From Fibrobacter sp. (lineage in GTDB: Bacteria; Fibrobacterota; Fibrobacteria; Fibrobacterales; Fibrobacteraceae): a stretch of DNA of 32,728 nucleotides. A model generated the notes under the pieces. That model did no database searches. It saw only the letters and a program-made list of their open reading frames with translations, and was not told where the DNA came from. The stretch covers positions 1 to 32,728 of the forward strand of contig JAFVTX010000029.1 in assembly GCA_017503015.1 (NCBI GenBank). Direction: 5' to 3'. A program made the position numbers and the translations under genes. How positions within the stretch are numbered: the first letter of the stretch is position 1; every line of letters begins with the position of its first letter. Below, one piece after another: positions 24,401-32,728 of this stretch.

Positions 24401-26709
24401 GTGGCATCGTTAAAACGCTTGCCGTCGCACACATCGCAGGTCACCTGCACACTGGGCAAAATGTGCATGTCCACCACTTTTATGCCCGCCCCTTCGCAAG
24501 CGTCACAGCGGCCGCCCTTCACGTTAAAGCTGAAACGGCTCTTGGTGTAGCCACGGACCTTGCTTTCGGGCAGGCTACCGAACAGGTCGCGGATATCGTC
24601 CCAAATTTTCGTGTAGGTCGCCGGATTGCTCCGGGGCGTGCGACCGATAGGCGTCTGGTCAATTTCAATTACCTTGTCGATGTTCTCGAGCCCTTCCAGA
24701 TGGTCGAACTTACCTACAGGCTCTTCGGAGTTGTAAAACACCCGGGCAAGTTCACGACGCAGAATCTGGTTTACGAGAGTGCTCTTGCCAGAGCCGGAAA
24801 CGCCGGTAACTACGGTAAAGGCTCCGTCCAGCGGGATTTCCACGTCGATGTTCTTCAGGTTGTTCTCAGACGCGCCACAGATTTTCAGCTTGGGGGTATT
24901 CTTGTCAATCCTCTTGCGGTTTGCCGGAATCTCGATGGCCTTGCGACCGCTCAGGTAGGCACCCGTAAGCGAAGACTTGTTCTTTTCCAGTTCTTCTACA
25001 GTTCCGGCCGCCAAAATCCGGCCACCCTCTACGCCAGCGCCGGGCCCTACGTCTATGACGCAGTCGGCGTGACGCATGGTGTCTTCGTCGTGCTCCACGA
25101 TGACCAGGCTGTTGCCCTGGGCACGCAGGTGCTCCAGCATTTCCAAAAGCTTGTCGTTATCCCGCGGGTGAAGCCCGATGCTGGGTTCGTCCAGAATGTA
25201 AAGCACCCCCTGGAGCCCTGCCCCTACGGCACTGGCCAGGCGGATTCGCTGGGCCTCGCCGCCGCTCAGGGTAGAAGCCTTGCGGCTGATGTTCAGGTAG
25301 CCAAGGCCAACCGTCTTCAAGAAATTCAGGCGACCCCGGATTTCGCGGAAGATTTCCTTGCCTATCCGCAATTCCTTTTCGGAAAGTTTCAGGCCGTTGA
25401 AAAAGTCGGCGGACTTATCGACGGACCAATCCGTCAGTTCCGTGATATTGTGGCCATGAAACTCCACCGCATTCGCCATGCGGTTGATGCGGGTACCCCC
25501 GCACTCGGGACAGACTCCGATTTTCATGAACTTGCGGAAATGGAAAATATGCCACATGTCCCACAGTTCCTGCATCACGGAGACCACTCCGCTTTCGTTG
25601 CCGCTGGGAGGGCCGTACAAGAAGGCATGGCGCTGCTTTTCGGTCAGCTTTTTCCAGGGAGTATCCAGGGAGCAGTGCATTTCGTTGGCGATAGTCCGCA
25701 AGTTCCGCCAGCCGAAATCAGAAAAGATAATCGTGCCCGTGTCCTTCTTTTGACAAGCAAAACAGCCCTGCTTGATAGATAGGTTCGGGTCGGGCACTAC
25801 CAGGTTCAGGTCGAACTCGCAACTTTCTCCCAAGCCCTTACAGGCGGGGCAACGGCCCTTGGGGTCATTAAAGCTGAAGAACCGGGGTTCCAGTTCCGGA
25901 ATAGAGATACCGCACTTGGGGCAGGCAAGCTCCGTACCCTGGAGGCGGTATTCCTCCTTCACATTTCCTGCGCCATCCTTGCCCTCGCCCGACGACAGCA
26001 AAAAACTCACCAGTTTTCCGTCGGTCAGCTTCAGCGCCCCTTCCAGAGCCTCCCGCAGGCGGCTCATGTTCTTGCGTTCCAAAGTCATGCGGTCGATGAC
26101 CGCCTCAATGGTATGCTTCTCGTAACGCACCAGGGCAGGCACTTCCTCGATCCTGTAGATTTCGCCATCCACCCGGGCGCGCACAAAACCGTCTTCCTTG
26201 AGTTCGGCCAGTTCCTTGCGGTATTCGCCCTTGCGTTCCTGCACAATGGGGGCCATCACCGTAATCTGCTTGCCCTCGTCGCCTACATACAAATTATCTA
26301 CAATCTGGTCCACGGTCTGAGCCTTGATGACCCGGCCGCACTTGGGGCAGTGGGGCACGCCCAGTCGGGCAAAAAGCAGGCGGTAATGGTCCAGAATCTC
26401 TACCACCGTACCCACAGTACTGCGGGGGTTCCGGTTCACCGTTTTCTGGTCAATGGAAATCGTGGGCGAAATGCCGCGAACGCTCTCCACCTCGGGGTGT
26501 TTCATGCGGCCGATGAACTGACGGGCATAAACAGACAGCGATTCAACAAAACGGCGCTGGCCTTCTTGGAAGACCGTATCAAAGGCAAGGCTGGACTTGC
26601 CCGAACCCGAAACGCCGGTCACCACCACGATAGAATCGCGAGGAATCTTCAAATCCACATGTTGCAGGTTGTGTTCATGGGCGTCGCGAATATCAATAAA
26701 CTTGGTCAT
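21436..26709 (-). CDS. uvrA: Tandem double-length UvrA excinuclease ATPase
   Basis: A 1757-residue protein from the ATG at 26709; an earlier TTG is unlikely. Ordinary UvrA is about 940 residues. Two complete UvrA-like halves are joined near residue 945. Four Walker A motifs (GVSGSGKS) lie near residues 31, 634, 984 and 1484, each with LSGGE-type signature and LDEP Walker B. UvrA finds bulky DNA damage and loads UvrB. Half 1 is standard: UvrB-binding segment, zinc module CPKCG...CPACKGLG, an insertion domain of about 105 residues and the C-terminal zinc hairpin GRCDACEG...CDVC. Half 2 keeps the ATPases, a UvrB-binding-like segment and zinc pairs, but has 7 residues (about 1231-1237) in place of the insertion domain. 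No frameshift is seen. Double UvrA is known from Chlamydiae. No Shine-Dalgarno site is obvious. Confidence 0.96.
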   Translation of the reverse strand: MTKFIDIRDAHEHNLQHVDLKIPRDSIVVVTGVSGSGKSSLAFDTVFQEGQRRFVESLSVYARQFIGRMKHPEVESVRGISPTISIDQKTVNRNPRSTVGTVVEILDHYRLLFARLGVPHCPKCGRVIKAQTVDQIVDNLYVGDEGKQITVMAPIVQERKGEYRKELAELKEDGFVRARVDGEIYRIEEVPALVRYEKHTIEAVIDRMTLERKNMSRLREALEGALKLTDGKLVSFLLSSGEGKDGAGNVKEEYRLQGTELACPKCGISIPELEPRFFSFNDPKGRCPACKGLGESCEFDLNLVVPDPNLSIKQGCFACQKKDTGTIIFSDFGWRNLRTIANEMHCSLDTPWKKLTEKQRHAFLYGPPSGNESGVVSVMQELWDMWHIFHFRKFMKIGVCPECGGTRINRMANAVEFHGHNITELTDWSVDKSADFFNGLKLSEKELRIGKEIFREIRGRLNFLKTVGLGYLNISRKASTLSGGEAQRIRLASAVGAGLQGVLYILDEPSIGLHPRDNDKLLEMLEHLRAQGNSLVIVEHDEDTMRHADCVIDVGPGAGVEGGRILAAGTVEELEKNKSSLTGAYLSGRKAIEIPANRKRIDKNTPKLKICGASENNLKNIDVEIPLDGAFTVVTGVSGSGKSTLVNQILRRELARVFYNSEEPVGKFDHLEGLENIDKVIEIDQTPIGRTPRSNPATYTKIWDDIRDLFGSLPESKVRGYTKSRFSFNVKGGRCDACEGAGIKVVDMHILPSVQVTCDVCDGKRFNDATREIYFKGKNISEILEMSIADAAEFFKDLPKIAEPLNLLKEVGLGYLTLGQPSTTLSGGEAQRIKIASELRRPGTGKTLYLLDEPTTGLHFEDIRRLLECLNRLRSLGNSVVVIEHNLDVIKCADWIIDLGPEAGVGGGRIVAVGTPEQIAKNKKSQTGKYLAPVLLKKHGENKQFDRSLKAGEAYSLDMEVHGARKHNLKNIDVTIPRHKLTVITGVSGSGKSSLAFHTLFSEGQRRFVETLSTYARRFLGRPDHGSIDSITGLAPAIAIDQKSASKSPRSTVATLTEIYDYFRILWARVGTPHCLHCGKPVDSYSAGDLMQYAFDRDLNKMVTVLAPFEINDVIKLSKILTEKGYRKAYLGKKLVELPLPKIPTRERQLLAVVDCVVVKESNRARLVEAFERGYRDGNGILYVEDEKGGRLACSEKPGCPDCGWYMDSALNPKHFSFNTHWGACDTCLGLGHFKDGEVCPDCHGERLKPEYLAVRIAGKNIMDVHHMSISEALDWFTHVNFKGEKNGESKKTVAEPLFREIIGRLEFLISVGLGYIGLDRAGDTLSGGESQRIRLASQIGSGLEGVLYVLDEPTVGLHESDTAKLLDSLYRLRDLGNTLVVVEHDMKMMQAADHIIDMGPAAGEFGGEVVAEGSPKQLSKPYALQQFPRSETVKYLTGSIPVTNQMAVRPVTEDSEFYEFKGLKKNNLKILSVKFPKGAISVVCGVSGSGKSSMVVDEIFPALKKKFQARGRKKQSGEVLLVDQSPISGTPRSTPASYTGVFDDIRKLFAKLPQAKVKGFDYGRFSYNLARGRCEACEGRGAISVEMHFLSDIWETCEVCGGKRYNQETLTVTFKGKNIADVLDLRIDEACEFFKDQPKILPKLECLRDVGLGYLRLGQPVTTLSGGESQRLKLAAELSRKSAGEMVYLLDEPTTGLHLKDIQILWNLLRRLSARGDTLIVIEHHPDIIRMADWKVELGPTGGSQGGYLLKMGVNS

Positions 26710-26787
26710 AGAATTAAAAATGAGAAATTTTTTCGACCACAAAGATAGTGAACATTTGGATATTATTCAAGTTCCATTTTGCTTACC

Positions 26788-26816
26788 TTGCCAAAAAAGG
26801 GCTTTTTAGCTATATT
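26788..26816 (+). promoter_or_regulatory. Promoter of tRNA-Ala
   Basis: TTGCCA (26788-26793) and TATATT (26811-26816) are separated by exactly 17 bp. The -10 is part of AGCTATATT. Transcription would start near 26823, about 9 nt before the tRNA. It is the clearest two-box promoter in the window. Confidence 0.85.
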
Positions 26817-26831
26817 CGGCACTCACCTAAC

Positions 26832-26904
26832 GGGGATATAGCTCAGTTGGTAGAGCGACAGGTTCGCAATCTGTAGGTCATGGGTTCGACTCCCACTATC
26901 TCCA
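26832..26904 (+). tRNA. tRNA-Ala (anticodon CGC)
   Basis: A 73-nt cloverleaf. The acceptor stem GGGGATA/TATCTCC includes the G3-U70 wobble pair that marks tRNA-Ala, with discriminator A. The D arm is GCTC/GAGC and the anticodon stem ACAGG/TCTGT. The loop TTCGCAA puts CGC at positions 34-36, which reads GCG alanine codons. The T arm is ATGGG-TTCGACT-CCCAC. The 3' CCA is not encoded (CTC follows), so it must be added by the CCA enzyme. Confidence 0.93.
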
Positions 26905-26907
26905 CTC

Positions 26908-26939
26908 AAAAGAGGCAGACAAAAGTCTGCCTCTTTTTT
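26908..26939 (+). terminator. Rho-independent terminator of tRNA-Ala
   Basis: AGAGGCAGAC pairs perfectly with GTCTGCCTCT around AAAA and runs into T residues, starting 4 nt after the tRNA. The gene is therefore monocistronic. Confidence 0.93.
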
Positions 26940-26999
26940 ACATAACAAGACCGTTCGCGCTAAATTTCGGTGCAAATTCTCCGGCCTGCGCTCACTCTC

Positions 27000-27034
27000 G
27001 CAACCACGCCTCGTTAATACGAGGCGTTTGTTGC
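27000..27034. repeat. Inverted repeat between tRNA-Ala and the AhbAB gene
   Basis: ACGCCTCG (27006-27013) pairs with CGAGGCGT (27020-27027) around TTAATA, and outer GCAA/TTGC extends it with small bulges. It may end the leftward AhbAB transcript, but a U-tract is missing on that strand. The surrounding 26940-27097 stretch holds no gene I can support. Confidence 0.45.
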
Positions 27035-27097
27035 TCACGATTGGTCGGCATTTGCCAGCCTTTTGTTTTTGAGTTTTGCACGGTAATCAAACCGCAC

Positions 27098-28066
27098 CTA
27101 GGCAAAATAGACGAAACTGGTCTTTTTCAGTTCCTTCAGGGACGTCAGCACCGCATGGTCCGGGCCGTTCAGGGCAGACAGCGCAGAACAGATGCTTTGC
27201 TCCAGTTCGGCTTCACTTTGCCCGTGGAACATGGCGTAAACATTATAGGGGAAACCTCCGAAAGGGCTGCGCTCGTAGCAGTGGGAAACGTGAGGATCTT
27301 CGGCCAACAATGCTCCCGCCCGTTCCGCATCCGCGACGGCAAGGCACACCATGGCGTTTGCATCAAAACCCGCCTGCTGGTGTCTGAGGACCGCCCCGAA
27401 TCTGCGCATGATTTTTTGATCCAAGTCACCGCGGATTTCGGCGACGTCTATTCCCAAATCAGAGAAGGGCGTTTTGGTGTGGGGAATATCCTGGCACAGG
27501 AGGTTGATCCGGCGACGGTCCTTTGCCTCAGGGACAAAGGGTTCGGCACCTTTGGCAACCGGCCTTTCCGTGACCCGAGCTGCCGCAACCTGGCCCGACG
27601 CATCTGCAGAACTCCGCGACGCAGACTTCATCACCGTGTTTATCTTGAACATCTTGCTGGCCGAGAGCACATGGGCATCGTGCAGGACGGTTTCCGCCTC
27701 CAACCCCCGAACCGTTTCCTGAATTTCGGATTCCGACCGGGCGATGACGGTGAACCAAACGTTGTAGGCGTGACTGCGGACATAGTTGTGTGTGATGGCA
27801 GGAATCTTATCCACCGCCGCAGCAAAACCTTCCAGTTTATCTTCGCTCACCACTCCCGTGCAGAGTCTGGAGATGTAGCCCAACCTGCGGGAGTCATAGA
27901 CGCCACCCAGGCGACGGATGACGCCGGACTTGCGAAGGCGTTCCACGCTATCGAAAGCCTCTTCTTCTGAAACGCCAAGAAGCCTTCCCAGTGCGGCGTA
28001 AGGACGCTCTTCCAGCGGGAAACCGTCCTGGACAATTTCCAGAATTTTCAGGTCTAGAGCTTCCAC
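27098..28066 (-). CDS. ahbAB: Fused siroheme decarboxylase AhbA-AhbB (Lrp/AsnC type)
   Basis: A 322-residue protein with two Lrp/AsnC-like halves. Half 1 (about 1-150) has a winged-helix segment with SGVIRRLGGVYDSRRLGY and then VWFTVIA. A linker of about 30 Ala/Ser/Thr-rich residues follows. Half 2 (about 180-322) has the family signature MRRFGAVLRHQQAGFDANAMV and HCYERSPFGGFPYNVYAMFHG, close to AhbB/NirD-type proteins. AhbA and AhbB form a heterodimer that removes two acetate carboxyls from siroheme to give didecarboxysiroheme, the entry to heme b by the siroheme route and to heme d1 in denitrifiers. Here both are on one chain. It begins with GTG (GGGGA upstream) and overlaps the nucleotidyltransferase gene by 13 nt. 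No other heme gene is in view. A transcription-factor reading is less likely given the half 2 motifs. Confidence 0.88.
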   Translation of the reverse strand: MEALDLKILEIVQDGFPLEERPYAALGRLLGVSEEEAFDSVERLRKSGVIRRLGGVYDSRRLGYISRLCTGVVSEDKLEGFAAAVDKIPAITHNYVRSHAYNVWFTVIARSESEIQETVRGLEAETVLHDAHVLSASKMFKINTVMKSASRSSADASGQVAAARVTERPVAKGAEPFVPEAKDRRRINLLCQDIPHTKTPFSDLGIDVAEIRGDLDQKIMRRFGAVLRHQQAGFDANAMVCLAVADAERAGALLAEDPHVSHCYERSPFGGFPYNVYAMFHGQSEAELEQSICSALSALNGPDHAVLTSLKELKKTSFVYFA

Positions 28067-29016
28067 GAGAATCCCCTACCCCGGATTTCGTCCTTCACGG
28101 TTTCGCCCACCTCTACGGTCGCTCCCGCAAACAAGATGGAGTTTTCCACACGAACACCTTCGGGCAGATCCACTCCATTTTGGACAACTGAACAGCCGAC
28201 CTTCGAAACGCAATCCCGCCGTCTGGAATCGAGACCGTCACCGACCCAGCTGTTCAGCCCCAGTTCCTGCAGGCGGGCGTCGCAGGCGGCCTTCAGGCCC
28301 GCGGGGCTTCCCATGTCTATCCAGGTGGCGTCCATCTGGCTGCAGTCCACATAAATCGGGTGACCCGCCGCAAGTTCCTGTTTCCAGAATTCACGGATGT
28401 CGAACTCACCGTCCTTGATGCGGGCAAGGGCCGCATCGCTGTACCAGGACACTCCCGAGAAGGTGGCGGGCTTGCCCTGTTCTGAACCGAAACGGCCAGC
28501 AACTCCTGCCAAGTGTCCGTTTCCGTCAACACGGAAGGTATTTACCTGAGGGAACTCCACCGCCAAGAGCGCCACGTCGCAGCGGTCGCGGCGGGCGTTC
28601 TCCATAAATTTATTCAAGTCAAAACGACAGTAGGCGTCGCCGTTCATCACCAGGAGCCCGCCGCGGTAACCTTCGTTGTATATGCGTTTCAGGGGGCCTG
28701 CGGTCCCGAGGATTTCCGGCTCTTCCCAGACCTTCTCGAACCCGAGACGCGAACCTTCGGCTATCACCTGTTCTGCAAGGTAGTGAGCGTTAGCGTGGAG
28801 ACGCACAGGCCCAAGCTCCCTGGCACGAATCGCCTGGATTTCCAGGATGCTCTTGTCCACCACGGGCACCAACGGCTTGGGCATGTCTTCGGTCAAGGGC
28901 CGAAGCCTCGTGCCGAGGCCAGCCGCAAGAATCAAGACGTTGAGTTTTTCCCTTTCCAAATTCTTCTCTTTCGTTTCGTTATAATAAGGGCCAAGTAAAA
29001 AACGCCCACAGGTCAT
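28054..29016 (-). CDS. Sugar-phosphate nucleotidyltransferase (MurU/ManC-like)
   Basis: A 320-residue protein if it begins at the ATG at 29016. The nucleotidyltransferase signature LNVLILAAGLGTRLRPLTEDMPKPLVPV is followed by GTAGPL and the metal-binding NGDAYC, as in enzymes that join a nucleotide to a sugar 1-phosphate. A short hexapeptide-like tail (about 285-320, LPEGVRVENSILFAGATV) follows. Relatives include MurU, used in cell-wall recycling, and GDP-mannose or glucose-1-phosphate enzymes; the sugar cannot be told. The first 20 or so residues are poorly conserved in type. A TTG about 19 codons in, with AGAGAAG before it, is a possible true start. It lies 37 nt after guaB and overlaps the AhbAB gene by 13 nt, so an operon is likely. 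Confidence 0.87.
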   Translation of the reverse strand: MTCGRFLLGPYYNETKEKNLEREKLNVLILAAGLGTRLRPLTEDMPKPLVPVVDKSILEIQAIRARELGPVRLHANAHYLAEQVIAEGSRLGFEKVWEEPEILGTAGPLKRIYNEGYRGGLLVMNGDAYCRFDLNKFMENARRDRCDVALLAVEFPQVNTFRVDGNGHLAGVAGRFGSEQGKPATFSGVSWYSDAALARIKDGEFDIREFWKQELAAGHPIYVDCSQMDATWIDMGSPAGLKAACDARLQELGLNSWVGDGLDSRRRDCVSKVGCSVVQNGVDLPEGVRVENSILFAGATVEVGETVKDEIRGRGFSWKL

Positions 29017-29053
29017 ACCCGAGGACGTTAAAAATAATCAAACCATCACGGGA

Positions 29054-30579
<1,526 letters not shown>

Positions 30580-30595
30580 AAAGCGTAAAAAAAGC

Positions 30596-31546
30596 CTACA
30601 GCGAAAACACCCGTTTGATGTCGTCCACCCGTTCCGTTACCGTAAGGGCGAGCTTCAACAGTACCGCCGCCTTCTGAGGCGCAAGTCTCCCTGCGCAAAT
30701 ACAGCCGGGAGCAAGAGTTTCGTTCAATGTCACCAGCCCGTGATGGGTGCGGCTCGCTATGACCACGGGAATGTCGATACGCTCCAAAACCTTGGCCCAG
30801 GCCTGGCTGAACTCGCCCGAGCCCGCCCCCGCAATCACAAGGCCGTCCGAAACACAGGAGGCGTATTCCAGCACCTTCGGGTTTGCATCTACCGTAAAAT
30901 AGACCACGTTCACCCGAGGCAGTTCCTGGAGTTTCGACACGTCAAAAAAGTTCTGCTCCTTGAGGGCATTCCAGTTGGAGCCTTCGCCGGGAGCGTCCAC
31001 CCCCATAGCGTTTATGGCCGAGGCGCTGCACTTTTGCACGCCGCGGGCATCGAAGAGCTCCCCAGCAAAGAAAACCCACACCAGGTTTGCCGGAGGGTCG
31101 TCGTCGATGGCAAATCCCACCGCCGCACGGACTGCTCCCAAGAGGTTCGCCGGGCCGTCGGGATCCTTCGCCGTGGCAGGCTTCATGGAACCTGTCAAGA
31201 CCACCGGTTTTTCGCACTTGACCGTAAGGCTTATAAAATAGGCCGTCTCGTCCATGGTGTCGGTACCGTGGGTCACCACGATTCCGTCGACGGTTTCGTC
31301 TTCTTGCAGTTCCCTGATGCGGTTCGATAGCTTAATCCATAGTTTGTCCGTAATGTCGTCGGAATTCACGTTGCAGATTTGCTCCGCCGTGACTTCGGCG
31401 TATTCCGAAAGTTCGGGCACGGACTTTACCAGGTCTTCGGCAGAAATCTGCCCCGGAACATAGCCCGTGCTCTTGCCGGGCTCGCCTACGCCGGCAATGG
31501 TTCCGCCGGTGGCCAAAATTGCAATTCGCTTCTTTCCGCTTGCCAT
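30596..31546 (-). CDS. L-asparaginase
   Basis: A 316-residue protein. It hydrolyses asparagine to aspartate and ammonia. Both catalytic motifs are intact: ATGGTIAG with Thr near residue 13 or 16, and THGTDTMDET (residues 92-101) with T95 and D96. GSMKPA and GLVIAGAGSGEFSQAW further on are also typical. No signal peptide precedes the first motif, so it is probably cytoplasmic in spite of type II-like motif spelling. Ribosome site AGGGGG lies 5 nt before the ATG. It starts 8 nt after the DUF4416 gene and forms a likely pth-DUF4416-asparaginase operon. No hairpin terminator was found after the stop, where a heptamer repeat begins. Confidence 0.94.
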   Translation of the reverse strand: MASGKKRIAILATGGTIAGVGEPGKSTGYVPGQISAEDLVKSVPELSEYAEVTAEQICNVNSDDITDKLWIKLSNRIRELQEDETVDGIVVTHGTDTMDETAYFISLTVKCEKPVVLTGSMKPATAKDPDGPANLLGAVRAAVGFAIDDDPPANLVWVFFAGELFDARGVQKCSASAINAMGVDAPGEGSNWNALKEQNFFDVSKLQELPRVNVVYFTVDANPKVLEYASCVSDGLVIAGAGSGEFSQAWAKVLERIDIPVVIASRTHHGLVTLNETLAPGCICAGRLAPQKAAVLLKLALTVTERVDDIKRVFSL

Positions 31547-31554
31547 CTTTCCCC

Positions 31555-32145
31555 CTACAAGTCCCGCGACGAAACGTTACCCGAGTTAGACTTCTCGTCA
31601 CCTAATTCGTGCTTTCCGCCGCCCATCTTCTTGAACTTCTCGCGGATGAGTTGCAAGTCGTGCTGGTAAGGATTCCGCTTGAAATCTTCAAAAGCCCAGG
31701 CCGTAGGGTGGAACTGCCCCTTGGCATAAGTCAAGAGCATGTCCAGCCACACGCCTCCACCGGCGTAAAGCTTGAAGGGTCCCCGCTTGTAACTGGGGAG
31801 TACCACCTTGTCCAGGTCCATGTAGCCGATGTCGATGTTCACCCGGCGGGCATCGGGGTGTGCCACAGACGCCATAGTCAACTCCAGAGCGTTGCTCCGT
31901 TCTTTTTCGAGAGCGATGGTCTCCGGCGGAATTTCCTTTTCAAATGATACAACTCCACGATACAGACCTTCCCCCATCTCGGGCGTGTAATAGGGAGTCT
32001 GGTCGAAGGGAAACAACTTTCCCCTGTGGCGGATACTCCCCCAGGTGCGTTCCAGGGCGTCAATCACCTCCGGAAGCCACTCGGGCCCCGGCTGCAGCAC
32101 AAAGGCCAGCAGTTGCGCATTTTCCGAAAATTGCGATGCTTTCAC
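31555..32145 (-). CDS. DUF4416 family protein
   Basis: A 196-residue protein from the GTG at 32145. A longer reading to 32292 runs through the pth gene in another frame and its extra residues look like a shadow (Trp-, Arg- and Ser-rich), so the GTG with GGGGGC upstream is the better start. DUF4416 features include the P-F-D-x-T-x-Y-Y-x-P-E-M-G-x-G-L motif (residues about 45-60), then FE..I.PE..A, RRVNIDIGYMD, LYAGGGVWLDMLLTYAKGQFHPTAWAFEDF and a basic C-terminus. The family function is not known. It begins 10 nt after the pth stop and ends 8 nt before the asparaginase ATG, so it is likely in one transcript with both. Confidence 0.88.
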   Translation of the reverse strand: MKASQFSENAQLLAFVLQPGPEWLPEVIDALERTWGSIRHRGKLFPFDQTPYYTPEMGEGLYRGVVSFEKEIPPETIALEKERSNALELTMASVAHPDARRVNIDIGYMDLDKVVLPSYKRGPFKLYAGGGVWLDMLLTYAKGQFHPTAWAFEDFKRNPYQHDLQLIREKFKKMGGGKHELGDEKSNSGNVSSRDL

Positions 32146-32155
32146 CTTGCCCCCA

Positions 32156-32710
32156 CTACTTGCCGTTGTAGCGTTCCATGCACTTTTCCATACCGAGCTT
32201 GAAATAGCATTCCACCAGGGCGGGAACTTTCGCGATGGCCTCTTCGAAAACGGGCCGGTCCTCGGGCGAAAACTTCGCCAGCACCCAGTCACTCAGGTCG
32301 AACTTGGGCGGACACTTGCCCACGCCAAAACGGATTCGCGGGAACTTATCGCCCACATGCTCGATGATGTTCCGAAGCCCGTTTTGCCCACCGTGACTGC
32401 CGTCCTTGCGGCAACGGATGCGTCCCACGTCCAGATTGACATCGTCGCTGAATACCAGCAGATGGTCCACCTTCACCTTGTACCAGGTCATCAGGGCCTG
32501 CACCGCCTCGCCAGACAAGTTCATGTAGGTCTGGGGCTTCACCAGCAGGCAATCCTCCCCCGCGATGTTCACCTTCATGGTAAGCGACTTGTGCTCGCAT
32601 TTCCAATCCTTGTTCGGGTCGGCCAATTTCTCGACGGCCATAAAGCCCGCGTTGTGATGGGTGTTGCTATACTGGGTTCCAGGGTTTCCGAGTCCGACGA
32701 TGAGATACAT
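32156..32710 (-). CDS. pth: Peptidyl-tRNA hydrolase
   Basis: A 184-residue protein, normal length. It releases peptides from tRNA that drops off the ribosome. Active-site motifs are intact: GLGNPG (residues 6-11), NTHHNAGF with catalytic His19, YMNLSG and SDDVNLDVGRIR with the acidic residue that orients the His, then GSHGGQNGL. The family usually has NTRHN; here the residue before the catalytic His is also His. No Shine-Dalgarno site is visible; heptamer units sit 4 nt before the ATG. It leads the pth-DUF4416-asparaginase operon as far as the window shows. Confidence 0.97.
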   Translation of the reverse strand: MYLIVGLGNPGTQYSNTHHNAGFMAVEKLADPNKDWKCEHKSLTMKVNIAGEDCLLVKPQTYMNLSGEAVQALMTWYKVKVDHLLVFSDDVNLDVGRIRCRKDGSHGGQNGLRNIIEHVGDKFPRIRFGVGKCPPKFDLSDWVLAKFSPEDRPVFEEAIAKVPALVECYFKLGMEKCMERYNGK

Positions 32711-32714
32711 ACTA

Positions 32715-32728
32715 GTGGTGAGTGGTGA
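32715..32728 (+). repeat. Start of a heptamer repeat, GTGGTGA type, cut by the window edge
   Basis: Two exact units of GTGGTGA touch the window end directly upstream of pth. They resemble the GTTRTGA array at 18223-18299. How many units follow is not visible. Confidence 0.55.

Noticed and set aside
22456-25782. A 1108-codon rightward reading frame inside uvrA
   Set aside because: It lies antisense to the fully recognisable uvrA and results from its codon use; the product has no domain or ribosome site.
26823-27038. A leftward reading frame over tRNA-Ala with SGSRTHDLQIANLSLYQLSY
   Set aside because: This is the antisense translation of a tRNA, a well-known false protein.
26905-27097. An integration site or island edge after the tRNA
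   Set aside because: I saw no integrase, no repeat of the tRNA 3' end and no change in gene type, only a terminator and an inverted repeat.
32146-32292. An N-terminal extension of the DUF4416 protein
   Set aside because: It would read through pth in a different frame and has no ribosome site; the GTG at 32145 has one and matches the family start.

Overview
The window is a chromosomal segment of a Gram-negative, diderm bacterium, most likely Fibrobacter or a close relative. This is inferred from family content, not from any search. The pointers are an OmpA-type protein with a long thrombospondin-type-3 stalk, serine-rich linkers in an envelope protein, a possible type IX-like sorting domain, TATATT-type -10 boxes and a double-length UvrA. 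I see no insertion sequence, phage gene or CRISPR array, and gene content looks like core genome.

Layout. A small UreE-N-like gene (66-335, +) faces a leftward block (5409-431): an HD-GYP c-di-GMP phosphodiesterase, a HAD phosphatase, a secreted acidic-tailed protein of unknown function and a PDZ exoprotein. A rightward pair follows, tamB-like then tamA-like with a 4-nt overlap (5556-11356). It meets a leftward pair, a small HTH-like protein plus an orphan ABC ATPase (12425-11362). Next come, all leftward, the TSP3-OmpA gene (15062-12489), radC (15889-15224) and a membrane-anchored gluzincin (17027-15999). ychF (17112-18209, +) converges on a coupled pair encoding a SUMF1/FGE-fold envelope protein and a small membrane protein (21325-18351). 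Upstream of these is a 1757-residue tandem UvrA (26709-21436). A monocistronic tRNA-Ala(CGC) (26832-26904, +) with clear promoter and terminator follows. The last block is leftward: a fused siroheme decarboxylase AhbA-AhbB, a sugar-phosphate nucleotidyltransferase, guaB, L-asparaginase, a DUF4416 protein and pth.

How they work together. A large share serves the envelope: TamB/TamA for outer-membrane protein or lipid transport, OmpA for anchoring the outer membrane to peptidoglycan, and SUMF1-fold, PDZ and gluzincin proteins outside the cytoplasm. The rest is housekeeping: DNA repair (uvrA, radC), GMP synthesis (guaB), translation (pth, ychF, tRNA) and tetrapyrrole metabolism (AhbAB).

Most notable observations. 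UvrA is duplicated in tandem, and its second copy keeps both ATPases and the UvrB-binding-like segment but has lost the insertion domain. AhbA-AhbB is fused, pointing to heme made through siroheme. Degenerate 7-bp tandem repeats occur at four intergenic spots. An AGCTATATT -10 box recurs, with several genes that may lack a leader. A 19-bp palindrome covers the ompA promoter.
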